Source of the DNA: Flavobacteriaceae bacterium UBA6268
GTDB lineage: Bacteria; Bacteroidota; Bacteroidia; Flavobacteriales; Flavobacteriaceae
Assembly: GCA_002440705.1 (NCBI GenBank)
Contig: DJVA01000091.1
Coordinates: 1 to 32,430 of the forward strand
Length of the DNA: 32,430 nt
Reading direction: 5' to 3'
Positions 14,910 to 23,139 of the stretch are shown here, one piece after another (within the stretch, counting starts at the first letter, position 1; each line of letters begins with the position of its first letter). Made by a program: the position numbers and the translations under genes. Under the pieces are notes generated by a model that made no database searches, was not told where the DNA came from, and was given only the letters and a program-made list of their open reading frames with translations.

Positions 14910-14937
14910 TACATCGAAGATGCCCGAAAATGTCATC
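14910..14937 (-). promoter_or_regulatory. Putative autoregulated ECF sigma promoter, site B
   Basis: The minus strand reads GATGAC-N15-CGATGTA from 14937 to 14910, upstream of the ECF sigma operon (ATG at 14819). The element, the spacing and the flanking TTT after GATGAC are shared with sites A and C. Most ECF sigmas activate their own operon, and this gives the site assignment its logic. Confidence 0.7.
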
Positions 14938-14989
14938 AAAAGATGTCCAAGAAGTTTTTCAAACAAAGGATCGGAAGTTCAAAAGATAG

Positions 14990-14997
14990 TATCTTTG
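14990..14997 (+). promoter_or_regulatory. Promoter -7 box for mvaD
   Basis: TATCTTTG matches the Bacteroidota -7 consensus TAnnTTTG and ends 20 nt before the ATG at 15018. A clear -33 TTG at the right spacing is not visible. Confidence 0.55.
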
Positions 14998-15017
14998 CGC
15001 AAGACTAGCTAGCGGGT

Positions 15018-16118
15018 ATGAACGAAGCCTCATTTATTCCAAAAACTCCTTATGAAGATTCCTATTGGCCCAGTCATGGAAGCATAGGCTTTCAGGCACC
15101 CAGTAATATCGCTTTGGTGAAGTATTGGGGGAAACACGGCTTGCAACTGCCCATGAATGCTTCTTTGAGTTTTACCTTGGGCCGATGCCATACACAAACC
15201 GTGTTGTCTTTTTCCAAAAAAGAAAAGGGCGCTGTTGATTTTGACGTTTTCTTGAACGGAACCAAAACCCCTAGTTTTGCCCCTAAAATTCAAGTATTTT
15301 TTGAGAGGATCGAGCCTTATGTCCCTTTTTTGAAAAGCTTTCGCTTTGTTATTGAAACCCACAACAGTTTCCCCCATAGCAGCGGCATTGCCTCATCCGC
15401 CAGTGGGATGGGTGCTTTGGCCATGTGCTTGGTTGCCATGGAACAGCGTTTGCAGGGAAGCACAACTACGAAGCTTTCAATAGAAGCCCTGCAAAAAGCG
15501 TCCTTTTTGGCCCGCTTGGGATCGGGAAGTGCTGCAAGAAGCATCGAAGGCCCATTGGTAGTTTGGGGAAAACATGCTGCTATTGAAAAGAGCAGTGACC
15601 TTTATGGAACGGTTTACCCTTATGAAGTCCATCCGAATTTTGAAAACTACCAAGACGCCATATTGTTGGTAGATACAGGGGTAAAGCAAGTGAGTAGTAC
15701 CGTAGGCCACGGTTTGATGCAAGGGCATCCCTATGCCGATCAAAGGTTTCGACAAGCCAATGATCATCTAGGAAAACTTGTTCCCATCCTGAGAAGTGGG
15801 GATTTGGAATCGTTTGTGGCTATTGTAGAAAGCGAAGCCCTTTCACTCCATGCGATGATGCTCACGTCGCAACCCTATTTTGTATTGATGCAGCCCAATA
15901 CCTTGGAAATTATCAACCGAATTTGGGTCTATCGCCGTGAAACAGGAGTCCAAGTTTGTTTTACTTTGGATGCTGGGGCCAATGTGCACGTGCTCTATCC
16001 TGAAAATGAAAAAGAATCGGTTCAAAAGTTCATTGCATCCGAACTTGAACCTTTTTGTAAAGAAGGAAAATACATCCTCGATCACGCAGGATTAGGTGCT
16101 CAACGCCTCTTGCCCTAA
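15018..16118 (+). CDS. mvaD: Diphosphomevalonate decarboxylase
   Basis: This 366-residue GHMP-superfamily enzyme carries out the last step of the mevalonate pathway: ATP-dependent decarboxylation of mevalonate 5-diphosphate to isopentenyl diphosphate. The diagnostic N-terminal motif APSNIALVKYWGKHG is at about 27-41. The phosphate-binding loop FPHSSGIASSASGMGALAM follows at about 118-136. The C-terminal FTLDAGANVHVLYP carries the likely catalytic Asp318. A good -7 promoter box lies just upstream. Its stop overlaps that of the convergent T9SS protein gene by 4 nt. Mevalonate kinase is encoded 1.5 kb downstream on the same strand. Confidence 0.95.
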   Translation: MNEASFIPKTPYEDSYWPSHGSIGFQAPSNIALVKYWGKHGLQLPMNASLSFTLGRCHTQTVLSFSKKEKGAVDFDVFLNGTKTPSFAPKIQVFFERIEPYVPFLKSFRFVIETHNSFPHSSGIASSASGMGALAMCLVAMEQRLQGSTTTKLSIEALQKASFLARLGSGSAARSIEGPLVVWGKHAAIEKSSDLYGTVYPYEVHPNFENYQDAILLVDTGVKQVSSTVGHGLMQGHPYADQRFRQANDHLGKLVPILRSGDLESFVAIVESEALSLHAMMLTSQPYFVLMQPNTLEIINRIWVYRRETGVQVCFTLDAGANVHVLYPENEKESVQKFIASELEPFCKEGKYILDHAGLGAQRLLP

Positions 16119-17491
16119 AACTTTACCCATTTTACGTTGCCCAAGGGTTTGGAATTTGAAGAAAGCTCCAAGAAGTAAATCCCATTAGGCAGTTCAGAAA
16201 CATCATACATTTCATTCGTTGAAGTTGCATTTCTCATCAAAACCCTTTGACCTAGGGTATTGTAGAAAGTCAACGAAAGTTGAGAATTTGATGTCAAGAG
16301 GCTTGCTTCTGTTGCTAGGACTATTTGGTTGTTTCCCGGATTGGGAGCTATGGAAAAGAGGGTCGCATTGCGGGACCTATCATCCGTTCCTAAGAGAATG
16401 GTTTCCAGTTCTAGGGTAATGTCGTCTGGGTTGCAAAGCACATTGAATACAAAAATGTCGATTCCGTTATTGGCCATTGCTTCAATCTGCGAGGGGAAAT
16501 TACACGAATTAATACCAAAGTTGGTAGTTAGAATTTTGAATGTTGCCGGTAGATTGGAGTAATCGTAATTACCCAATTGTATTTCAATTTCGCCGGACAA
16601 GTCAGGTTGCGAAAAAACATCCACTACATCAAACTCTCCCGGGTTGGGGCCTTCAATTTCAATAACCAATTTGGCGGTGTTCGACATGGAAAAATTGTTG
16701 ACAATTTCCAAAGTACCCAACCCATTGGAGCCAGGCGCAATAAGGCCTTCGTTCACAAAATTGGCCGTGATGTCAAAAGCTCCCGAGCCCGTTAGGGTAC
16801 CGTCTTCATAATTGTGGAAAGTAGCCCCAATGGTCAAAAACAAGAAGGTTTTTTGATCCTGTACTTCAATAATTCCATGGTTGTTCATGTCGTAAATCAT
16901 GTAGAAACTACCGGCATTGCCATCATCCACATACAAAATGGAGCCAAAGTTATTGAGTGTGGCTCCACCCGTTTCCTGAATCCATCCGCCATTGCTATCA
17001 ATCGCAATTTGGGCATTTTCCATGTTGTTGATGACCATGCCCCCATCCAAATCGGTTACGCCCGAATCGTTGACCCCAATAAGATTGTGATTGTTTAAGG
17101 TAAGTTGGTCCATAAGCTTGTTGTCTAGGGTGAAAATGAAAAAATGGCCGTAATTTTCAATAGTCCCAGGGCCAGTAAGTGTACCCGATTCAAAGAAAAA
17201 TTCGGCGCCTTCGTTTAAGGTCATTTCAGAAAGTACAGCTAACGAACTATTTAGCGTAAGGGTTGCGTTTTCCTCAATTTCTAAAAAATTGACTGTAGCC
17301 ACACTTGCGTTAATTGAGGCCGAAAGTGGGGTAGGGATCAATACAGAACTGGAAGCATCCGGAACCGAATTTACATCCCAATTGGCGGTGTTGAACCAAT
17401 CGGTATCGCCTCCAGCACCTGTCCAGATGTGCGTTTGGGAGCTGGCATTAAGGCCCATTAACAAGAGAAGTAGGGGTAAATAATTTTTCAT
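16115..17491 (-). CDS. T9SS-exported surface protein, beta-rich, function unknown
   Basis: This encodes 458 residues. A signal peptide (about 1-18, ending ASS) is followed by THIWTGAGGDTDWFNTANW, a start common in Bacteroidota secreted beta-helix/autotransporter-like proteins. The body (about 40-300) has repetitive beta strands such as LTLNSSLAVLSEMTLNEGA and GTLTGPGTIENYG, suggesting a parallel beta-helix. Residues about 385-458 form a T9SS type-A sorting domain (FSIAPNPGNNQIVL, then FYNTLGQRV, ending GNVKWVKF). It sits alone on the minus strand between mvaD and mevalonate kinase. The ligand is unknown; an adhesin or polysaccharide-binding role is possible. Confidence 0.85.
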   Translation of the reverse strand: MKNYLPLLLLLMGLNASSQTHIWTGAGGDTDWFNTANWDVNSVPDASSSVLIPTPLSASINASVATVNFLEIEENATLTLNSSLAVLSEMTLNEGAEFFFESGTLTGPGTIENYGHFFIFTLDNKLMDQLTLNNHNLIGVNDSGVTDLDGGMVINNMENAQIAIDSNGGWIQETGGATLNNFGSILYVDDGNAGSFYMIYDMNNHGIIEVQDQKTFLFLTIGATFHNYEDGTLTGSGAFDITANFVNEGLIAPGSNGLGTLEIVNNFSMSNTAKLVIEIEGPNPGEFDVVDVFSQPDLSGEIEIQLGNYDYSNLPATFKILTTNFGINSCNFPSQIEAMANNGIDIFVFNVLCNPDDITLELETILLGTDDRSRNATLFSIAPNPGNNQIVLATEASLLTSNSQLSLTFYNTLGQRVLMRNATSTNEMYDVSELPNGIYFLELSSNSKPLGNVKWVKF

Positions 17492-17509
17492 GATGGTATC
17501 GTTGGTTAT

Positions 17510-17517
17510 CTAAGGTA
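17510..17517 (-). promoter_or_regulatory. Possible -7 box for the T9SS surface-protein gene
   Basis: The minus strand reads TACCTTAG, one mismatch from TAnnTTTG, with its end 18 nt before the ATG at 17491. No clear -33 element is visible, so this is a weak assignment. Confidence 0.35.
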
Positions 17518-17594
17518 CTAAAAATCTTAGCGTTAAAAATAATACGAGTTCCTGTTTTTGGTTTTTTACAACACAATTTTCAGGAGATATGCAT

Positions 17595-17602
17595 TATATT
17601 TG
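17595..17602 (+). promoter_or_regulatory. Promoter -7 box for mevalonate kinase
   Basis: TATATTTG fits TAnnTTTG exactly and ends about 50 nt before the ATG at 17654. It probably drives mevalonate kinase and the UbiA gene behind it. Confidence 0.6.
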
Positions 17603-17653
17603 CAACAAGATGCAGATAATTAGTATTTTTACTAAGTAATTGTAACAAAGCCT

Positions 17654-18592
17654 ATGCACGGTCCCCTTTTCTACTCCAAAATCCTACTCTTTGGCGAATA
17701 TGGCATTATCAAAGACTCCAAAGGGCTTTCCATTCCCTACAACTTTTACAACGGCGCGCTAAAGATTGACGAGCAACACACCGTTTCCACATTCAAGTCT
17801 AACGAAAATTTAAAACGCTTTGCCTTATTTCTGAAACAGTTGCAGGAAGAAAAACCCTACCTGGTTTCTTTCGATATGGACCAACTTAATGAAGATGTAG
17901 CCAAAGGGTTGTATTTTGACTCCAGCATTCCGCAAGGGTATGGTGTAGGTAGCAGCGGGGCCTTGGTTGCCGCTATATACGATAAATATGCCAAGGATAA
18001 AGTTACGGTTCTGGAAAACCTAACCCGTGAAAAGTTGCTGACCTTGAAAGCGATATTTTCAGAAATGGAAGCCTTCTTTCATGGCAAGTCCTCTGGCTTG
18101 GATCCTCTGAACAGCTACTTGAGCTTGCCCATCCTGATCCATTCCAAAGACCATATTGAACCTGCTGGGATTCCCTCACAAACGGAAAACGGCAAAGGCG
18201 CCGTGTTTTTATTGGATAGTGGCACTTCGGGAGAAACGGCACCCATGGTGCATATTTTCATGGAAAAAATGAAACAGGAAGGATTCCGAAAAATGTTGAA
18301 GAACCAATTTGTAAAACATACCGATGCCTGTGTCGAAGATTTTCTGAAAGGAGATGTGAAGTCATTATTTGGCAACATCAAACACCTTTCCAAAGTCGTT
18401 CTGGATCATTTCAAACCCATGATCCCCAAAGAGTTTCACACGCTCTGGAAAAAGGGCATCGAAACCAACGCCTACTATTTAAAGCTGTGTGGCTCAGGTG
18501 GTGGGGGGTACATGCTTGGTTTTACCCAAGACCTGCAACAGGCTCAGGAAGTCCTGAAGGACTACAAGCTGGAAGTGGTCTATCACTTTTAG
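17654..18592 (+). CDS. Mevalonate kinase (GHMP family)
   Basis: This is a 312-residue GHMP kinase. The N-terminal SKILLFGEYGIIK matches the start of mevalonate kinases. The ATP-binding loop IPQGYGVGSSGALVAAIY is at about 95-112. A GKSSGLDPLNSYL segment carries the catalytic-region Asp, and the C-terminal LKLCGSGGGGYMLGF is the third GHMP motif. Phosphorylation of mevalonate is the likely reaction, in the same pathway as mvaD encoded upstream. Phosphomevalonate kinase is a less likely alternative. The UbiA gene follows after 21 bp, probably in the same transcript. Confidence 0.88.
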   Translation: MHGPLFYSKILLFGEYGIIKDSKGLSIPYNFYNGALKIDEQHTVSTFKSNENLKRFALFLKQLQEEKPYLVSFDMDQLNEDVAKGLYFDSSIPQGYGVGSSGALVAAIYDKYAKDKVTVLENLTREKLLTLKAIFSEMEAFFHGKSSGLDPLNSYLSLPILIHSKDHIEPAGIPSQTENGKGAVFLLDSGTSGETAPMVHIFMEKMKQEGFRKMLKNQFVKHTDACVEDFLKGDVKSLFGNIKHLSKVVLDHFKPMIPKEFHTLWKKGIETNAYYLKLCGSGGGGYMLGFTQDLQQAQEVLKDYKLEVVYHF

Positions 18593-18613
18593 AACCTCCC
18601 AAAAGCGCTCTGG

Positions 18614-19528
18614 ATGCTGAGCAGAAAACAAAAACATTTTCTTTGGAAACTCTTCAGTTTGTTTTCTGTAGTGCGGGGGTACAACATTCTGTTGATTGTT
18701 CTGGCCCAGTACTTAACATCTGTTTACATCTTAGCGCCGGGCTTGCCTATCAGGAAAGTGCTTTTCGACCCCAACTTATTAATGTTGGTATTGGCTTCTG
18801 CAACGGCCATAGCGGGGGGGTACATCATCAATAATTTTTACGATCGGGAAAAAGACCTTATCAACCGCCCAAGAAAGTCCATGTTGGACCGCTTGGTAAG
18901 TCAGCGTACTAAATTGTCTACCTATTTTGTGTTGAATTTTTTATCGGTGGTCCTAGCGAGCTATGTTTCGTTTAGGGCTGTTTTGTTCTTTTCCGTTTAC
19001 ATTTTTTTCCTTTGGTTCTATTCGCATAAATTAAAGAAGTACCCATTTATTGGAAACCTCACCGCAGCCATTTTGGCGGTCATTCCTTTTTTCGCCATAT
19101 TTATCTATTACCGAAACTTTGCCTTGGTCATTTTGGTGCATGCGATGTTTCTCTTTTTGCTGATTTCGATGCGGGAATTAGTGAAAGACCTAGAAAACAT
19201 CAAAGGCGATTTGGTGCAGAATTACCATACCATCCCAGTAGTGTATGGGGAACGGGCTTCCAAGGTAATGCTTACATTGCTGGCCTTAGCCACCTTGATT
19301 CCTGTTTACTTTTTGCTTTTTCATTTTGACATTGGATACATGCGGTACTATTTCTTCGCAACCATTGCCGCTATGGTTGTTTTTGTGGTTTTCTTGTGGG
19401 TTTCCGCAGTAAAAATCCATTACATCCTGTTGCATACCATCCTCCGCCTCGGGATTGTGATTGGGGTGTTTAGTATCGTTTTATTGGACGTACATCTTTT
19501 ATTGAACCGATTTTTTACAGAGATTTAA
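18614..19528 (+). CDS. UbiA-family membrane prenyltransferase
   Basis: This 304-residue polytopic protein has about eight to nine membrane helices. The first Asp-rich motif is INNFYDREKDLINRP at about 72-86 (Asp77, Asp81) and the second is KDLENIKGDLVQNY at about 191-204 (Asp192, Asp199). Together they bind the Mg2+-diphosphate of the prenyl donor. It resembles the geranylgeranylglycerol-phosphate geranylgeranyltransferase-like branch often annotated in flavobacteria, but the acceptor cannot be told from sequence. Its place behind mevalonate kinase links it to use of isoprenoid diphosphates. Confidence 0.85.
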   Translation: MLSRKQKHFLWKLFSLFSVVRGYNILLIVLAQYLTSVYILAPGLPIRKVLFDPNLLMLVLASATAIAGGYIINNFYDREKDLINRPRKSMLDRLVSQRTKLSTYFVLNFLSVVLASYVSFRAVLFFSVYIFFLWFYSHKLKKYPFIGNLTAAILAVIPFFAIFIYYRNFALVILVHAMFLFLLISMRELVKDLENIKGDLVQNYHTIPVVYGERASKVMLTLLALATLIPVYFLLFHFDIGYMRYYFFATIAAMVVFVVFLWVSAVKIHYILLHTILRLGIVIGVFSIVLLDVHLLLNRFFTEI

Positions 19529-19579
19529 TGCCGTTTCAAAGATTATGTTACAAAACCCCCAAATGGGAGGCGAATCCTT

Positions 19580-19587
19580 TATCTTTG
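19580..19587 (+). promoter_or_regulatory. Promoter -7 box for the RluB-like gene
   Basis: TATCTTTG fits TAnnTTTG and ends 27 nt before the ATG at 19615. It makes an upstream in-frame TTG (19600) less likely as the start. Confidence 0.55.
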
Positions 19588-19614
19588 TAGCCTAAAACTT
19601 TGGATTCAAATACT

Positions 19615-20472
19615 ATGAGCAGACAAGATTCTGGCGGAAAAGGAAAAGCTTCGGGAAGGGGAAGTGGCAATACACGTAAAAGAAGCAGTGCACGAGGGAA
19701 TGCTCCTTTCAAAAAAGAAAATCCAAATGCCCAAGCAGGGCGTCAAAACAAAGCTGGGACTACCACCAAAAAGGACACCATCCGTTTGAACAAGTACATC
19801 GCCAATAGCGGGCTCTGTTCCCGCAGGGAAGCCGACGAATACATTGCCATGGGACTGGTTACCGTTAACGGAAAGATTGTGAACGAGATGGGCCACCAGG
19901 TAATGCCCAACGATGAGGTGAAGTTCGACGGTCGCCGCATTAACCCCGATCCTAAGGCCTACATTTTGCTCAATAAACCCAAAAGTGTTGCTACCACCAC
20001 TAGTGAAGCCAAAGGTTTAACGGTGATGGACCTCATTGCTAATGCTACGCAGTCCAGAGTGAAGCCTATTGGGCGCTTAGGTAGGAATTCGACAGGTTTG
20101 ATTTTATTTACCAATGATGACGATTTGATGGCCAAGCTTCACAAAAAAGGAATGCCGCGGTTGTTTCATTTGGAATTGGACAAGAACCTAAAAGCAGCCG
20201 ATCTAAAAAAAATTGCTGAAGGATTTAAGTTGGGGGATAAGGAACTGACCGTGGAGGAAATCAGTTATGTTACCAATGCTCCTAAAAATCAGGTGGGTTT
20301 AAAAATCCGGAATATGGGCAATAGCATCATTCGAGAGATTTTTGAGCACTTTGGATACCAAGTGGTAAAAATTGATTGTGTAACTATTGCACATCTTACC
20401 AAAAAAGATTTGCCCAGGGGGCGCTGGCGACTGCTTTCCCAGAAGGAAGTAGAACTGTTTTCCATGCTTTAA
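19615..20472 (+). CDS. RluB/RsuA-like pseudouridine synthase family protein with degenerate active site
   Basis: This encodes 285 residues. A disordered basic Gly/Ser/Arg-rich tail (about 1-55) is followed by an S4 RNA-binding domain (about 56-110, IRLNKYIANSGLCSRREADE) and the RsuA/RluB catalytic fold (about 115-285). The motif normally written GRLDRxTxGL is GRLGRNSTGL here, so the catalytic Asp is Gly156 (codon GGT). The usual conserved Tyr is Phe184 (PRLFHLEL), and the basic GRNRxVRR stretch reads MGNSIIREIF. The C-terminal FEHFGYQVVKIDCV and TKKDLPRGRWR are conserved. It may be an RNA-binding protein without synthase activity. The ATG at 19615 is preferred, given the promoter box at 19580. 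Confidence 0.88.
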   Translation: MSRQDSGGKGKASGRGSGNTRKRSSARGNAPFKKENPNAQAGRQNKAGTTTKKDTIRLNKYIANSGLCSRREADEYIAMGLVTVNGKIVNEMGHQVMPNDEVKFDGRRINPDPKAYILLNKPKSVATTTSEAKGLTVMDLIANATQSRVKPIGRLGRNSTGLILFTNDDDLMAKLHKKGMPRLFHLELDKNLKAADLKKIAEGFKLGDKELTVEEISYVTNAPKNQVGLKIRNMGNSIIREIFEHFGYQVVKIDCVTIAHLTKKDLPRGRWRLLSQKEVELFSML

Positions 20473-20534
20473 GCGTTAAAAAAATTAACTTCAAAAAAAA
20501 TTGGGGCCATGGGGCACAAATCAGAAAAAAAATT

Positions 20535-20542
20535 ACATTTGC
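20535..20542 (+). promoter_or_regulatory. Promoter -7 box for the polyamine operon leader
   Basis: TACATTTG fits TAnnTTTG exactly. Transcription starting near 20547 would give a roughly 270-nt leader before speA that contains the 42-codon frame. No -33 TTG is found at 19 nt. The box lies inside the GGGGCA/TGCCCC dyad, which could be an operator. Confidence 0.55.
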
Positions 20543-20601
20543 CCCACCTTTTTTAAAGGCGAAGTAAAGTTTTAAATTCAACAAAATTTTTGATTCACAG
20601 C

Positions 20602-20730
20602 ATGGTGCATCTTAAATCCATCCGTTTTGTAGGACCTCAAAAGGAAAAATCCATGGGTAATCCTTGTGCTGCCCTGGTTACTTCAATACTTCGAAAGAAA
20701 GTGTGGCCCCTACTCCCATTGATAGTTTAA
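20602..20730 (+). CDS. Possible 42-residue leader peptide upstream of speA
   Basis: An ATG-started frame of 42 codons, including IRFVGPQKEKSMGN and ending LLPLIV, lies between the -7 box at 20535 and speA, ending 86 nt before the speA ATG. It has no similarity I can name. Its position in the leader of an arginine decarboxylase operon recalls polyamine- or arginine-responsive leader peptides known in other bacteria, but conservation is untested and it may be chance. Confidence 0.35.
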   Translation: MVHLKSIRFVGPQKEKSMGNPCAALVTSILRKKVWPLLPLIV

Positions 20731-20816
20731 TGTTGTTTTAAGCAATTCCTAAAAAATCTTTTCTATATTTAAAATTTGGGATTGACCAGTTTTCAACTTG
20801 AAGAAGCCAATACATA

Positions 20817-22214
20817 ATGAACACTAAGTACATTGATCTGATCGATCAAACCTACCACTTTCCCCAAGAGGAGTTTCGTTTGGAAGGAGACCGTCTGTTT
20901 TATCACGACATCGATTTGATGGAGCTCGTAAACGAATACGGTGCCCCACTTAAATTTACCTACCTTCCCAAGATTTCCGATAACATCAAGAGGGCCAAAC
21001 GATGGTTCAATAGGGCGATCAAAAAGCACGATTACAAGGGCACGTACAATTATAGCTATTGTACCAAGAGTTCCCATTTCAAGCATGTGCTGAATGAAGC
21101 CCTGAAAAACAATATCCATATTGAGACATCTTCGGCATTCGACATTAATATCGTGGAAAAAATGAAGCTGGAGGGCAAAGTCAATAACGACACGTTTGTG
21201 ATCTGCAACGGTTTCAAGCGGGACGAGTACATCGAGAATATTGCCCGACTCATCAATGGGGGCCATGAAAACTGCATTCCTATTATCGATAATTATGAAG
21301 AGTTGGATTTGCTTTCTGGGGTGATTGAAAGAGACTTTAACATAGGCATTCGTATCGCTTCCGAGGAAGAGCCAAAATTCGAGTTTTATACCTCCCGCTT
21401 GGGAATTGGCTACAAAAACATCGTTCCTTTTTACGAAGACCAGGTAAAGAACAATGAAAAAGTGGAATTGAAGATGCTGCACTTTTTCATTAACACCGGC
21501 ATCCGGGACAATGCCTACTACTGGAACGAATTGTTGAAGTGCTTGAAGGTGTATACCCGCCTTAAAAAAGTGTGCCCTACCTTGGATAGTCTTAACATTG
21601 GAGGGGGATTCCCCATCAAAAATTCCCTGGCTTTTGAATACGACTACAATTATATGGTAGACGAAATCGTGAACCAAATCAACCTAGCTTGCCAAGCAGA
21701 AGGAGTACCAGTCCCCCATATTTTTACGGAATTCGGAAGTTTTACCGTAGGCGAAAGTGGCGGGGCCATTTATGAAGTGTTATATCAAAAGCAACAGAAC
21801 GATCGGGAGAAATGGAATATGATCAATTCGTCTTTCATTACTACGCTGCCCGACACATGGGCCATCAACAAAAGGTTTATCATGTTGGCCGTGAACCGAT
21901 GGAATGATGAATACGAAAGGGTACTGTTGGGTGGGCTTACCTGCGATAGTGATGATTATTACAACAGTGAGCAGCACGTAAATGCCATTTACCTTCCAAA
22001 ATTTAGAAAAGATAAACCCCTGTACATTGGGTTTTTCAATACGGGGGCCTATCAAGAGACTATTGGTGGGTTTGGTGGGATTCAGCACTGTTTGATTCCG
22101 GCTCCCAAACACGTTTTGATCGATCGCGACAAAGAAGGAAACGTGAAAACCCACTTATTTTCTGAACAGCAAACGAGCGAAGCAATGCTCTCAATTTTAG
22201 GTTATGACCACTAA
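20817..22214 (+). CDS. speA: Arginine decarboxylase (short, fold-type III PLP)
   Basis: This 465-residue cytosolic enzyme belongs to the alanine-racemase/ornithine-decarboxylase fold. The PLP lysine is Lys84 (NYSYCTKSSHF). Further landmarks are HFFINTGIRD, the phosphate-binding GGGFPIK and the catalytic LTCDSDD near the C-terminus. It is shorter than the roughly 630-residue SpeA of enterobacteria, as is usual in flavobacteria. Arginine to agmatine is the likely reaction because agmatinase is encoded next (11-nt overlap); diaminopimelate or carboxynorspermidine decarboxylase is less likely in this context. It is the first gene of a four-gene polyamine operon. Confidence 0.9.
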   Translation: MNTKYIDLIDQTYHFPQEEFRLEGDRLFYHDIDLMELVNEYGAPLKFTYLPKISDNIKRAKRWFNRAIKKHDYKGTYNYSYCTKSSHFKHVLNEALKNNIHIETSSAFDINIVEKMKLEGKVNNDTFVICNGFKRDEYIENIARLINGGHENCIPIIDNYEELDLLSGVIERDFNIGIRIASEEEPKFEFYTSRLGIGYKNIVPFYEDQVKNNEKVELKMLHFFINTGIRDNAYYWNELLKCLKVYTRLKKVCPTLDSLNIGGGFPIKNSLAFEYDYNYMVDEIVNQINLACQAEGVPVPHIFTEFGSFTVGESGGAIYEVLYQKQQNDREKWNMINSSFITTLPDTWAINKRFIMLAVNRWNDEYERVLLGGLTCDSDDYYNSEQHVNAIYLPKFRKDKPLYIGFFNTGAYQETIGGFGGIQHCLIPAPKHVLIDRDKEGNVKTHLFSEQQTSEAMLSILGYDH

Positions 22215-23139
22215 AACGTATGCCGGCATCCCGCAACAATACGCGGCGCTGGAAACCAGCAAAATTGTTTTGATCCCTGTTCCCTATGACGGGACCAGCA
22301 CTTGGCAAAAAGGAGCCGACAAAGGACCAGAGGCTTTTTTGAATGCTTCTGAAAACATGGAGGTTTACGACATTGAAACCGGTACCGAAGTTTACAAACA
22401 AGGGGTGTATTTGGCAGAAGCCATTACTGAAAAATCTTCCCCCGAAGCAGTTGTAGACAAAGTTCATAAGACAGTAAAAGAATACATCCTTAGAAATAAG
22501 TTTGTTACCATTTTTGGCGGCGAACATAGCATTTCCATTGGAACCATTAGAGCCTTCAATGAATGTTTCGACGATTTAACGGTGTTGCACATTGATGCCC
22601 ATGCCGACCTTCGTAAAGAATATGAAGGTTCCAAATGCAACCACGCCTGTGCGGTATATGAAGCCAGCCAGACCACCAACTTGATCCAGGTGGGTATTCG
22701 CAGTATGGATGTGGCCGAAACCCGAGTGATGGACGAGGAAAAAGTGTGGTTTGCCCACGATATGGCACACGATGAATACTGGATGGATAACGTCATAGAG
22801 GCATTGGGAGATAATGTGTTCATTACGTTCGACCTAGATGCCCTAGATCCATCGATCATGCCATCAACGGGGACCCCAGAACCAGGGGGACTTTTTTGGT
22901 ATGAGACCTTGGAGTTTCTGAAAGAAGTATTTGCCCAAAAAAATGTGGTAGGCTTTGACATTGTGGAATTATGCCCCCGCCCCGAAGAAAAATCGTCCGA
23001 TTTTTTGGCCGCTAAGTTGTATTACAAAATGCTGAGCTATAAATTTGAAGGTACCAACGAAAGCGATGAATTCGAAAGTAACTTCAAGGAACCCAAAAAA
23101 GGGGTTTCAAAATTTAATTCCCAAAGCGATGACTTCTAA
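22204..23139 (+). CDS. speB: Agmatinase (ureohydrolase)
   Basis: This 311-residue ureohydrolase hydrolyses agmatine to putrescine and urea. All Mn-binding positions are visible: His108 (GGEHS), Asp131, His133 and Asp135 (IDAHADLR), and Asp210 and Asp212 (TFDLDALDP). SMPSTGTPEPGGL-like sequence completes the active site. The C-terminus has a hydrophilic extension of about 30 residues rich in Glu, Ser and Asn. The start overlaps speA by 11 nt and the end overlaps the next gene by 11 nt, so the three enzymes are translationally linked. Confidence 0.95.
   Translation: MTTKTYAGIPQQYAALETSKIVLIPVPYDGTSTWQKGADKGPEAFLNASENMEVYDIETGTEVYKQGVYLAEAITEKSSPEAVVDKVHKTVKEYILRNKFVTIFGGEHSISIGTIRAFNECFDDLTVLHIDAHADLRKEYEGSKCNHACAVYEASQTTNLIQVGIRSMDVAETRVMDEEKVWFAHDMAHDEYWMDNVIEALGDNVFITFDLDALDPSIMPSTGTPEPGGLFWYETLEFLKEVFAQKNVVGFDIVELCPRPEEKSSDFLAAKLYYKMLSYKFEGTNESDEFESNFKEPKKGVSKFNSQSDDF

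Larger units (their letters stand above)
20473..20816 (+). other. Long leader region upstream of speA
   Basis: These 344 nt between the RluB-like gene and speA hold a -7 box (20535-20542), a GGGGCA/TGCCCC inverted repeat around it (20511-20516 and 20541-20546, followed by a T-run that could end the upstream transcript) and a 42-codon open frame (20602-20730). The region is A/T-rich elsewhere. A second, imperfect -7 box (TATATTTA) lies near 20764. Confidence 0.6.

Noticed and set aside
20793..21677. 294-codon open frame antisense to speA
   Set aside because: It lies wholly within a well-supported enzyme gene on the other strand; it is a by-product of that gene's codon use and has no family motifs.
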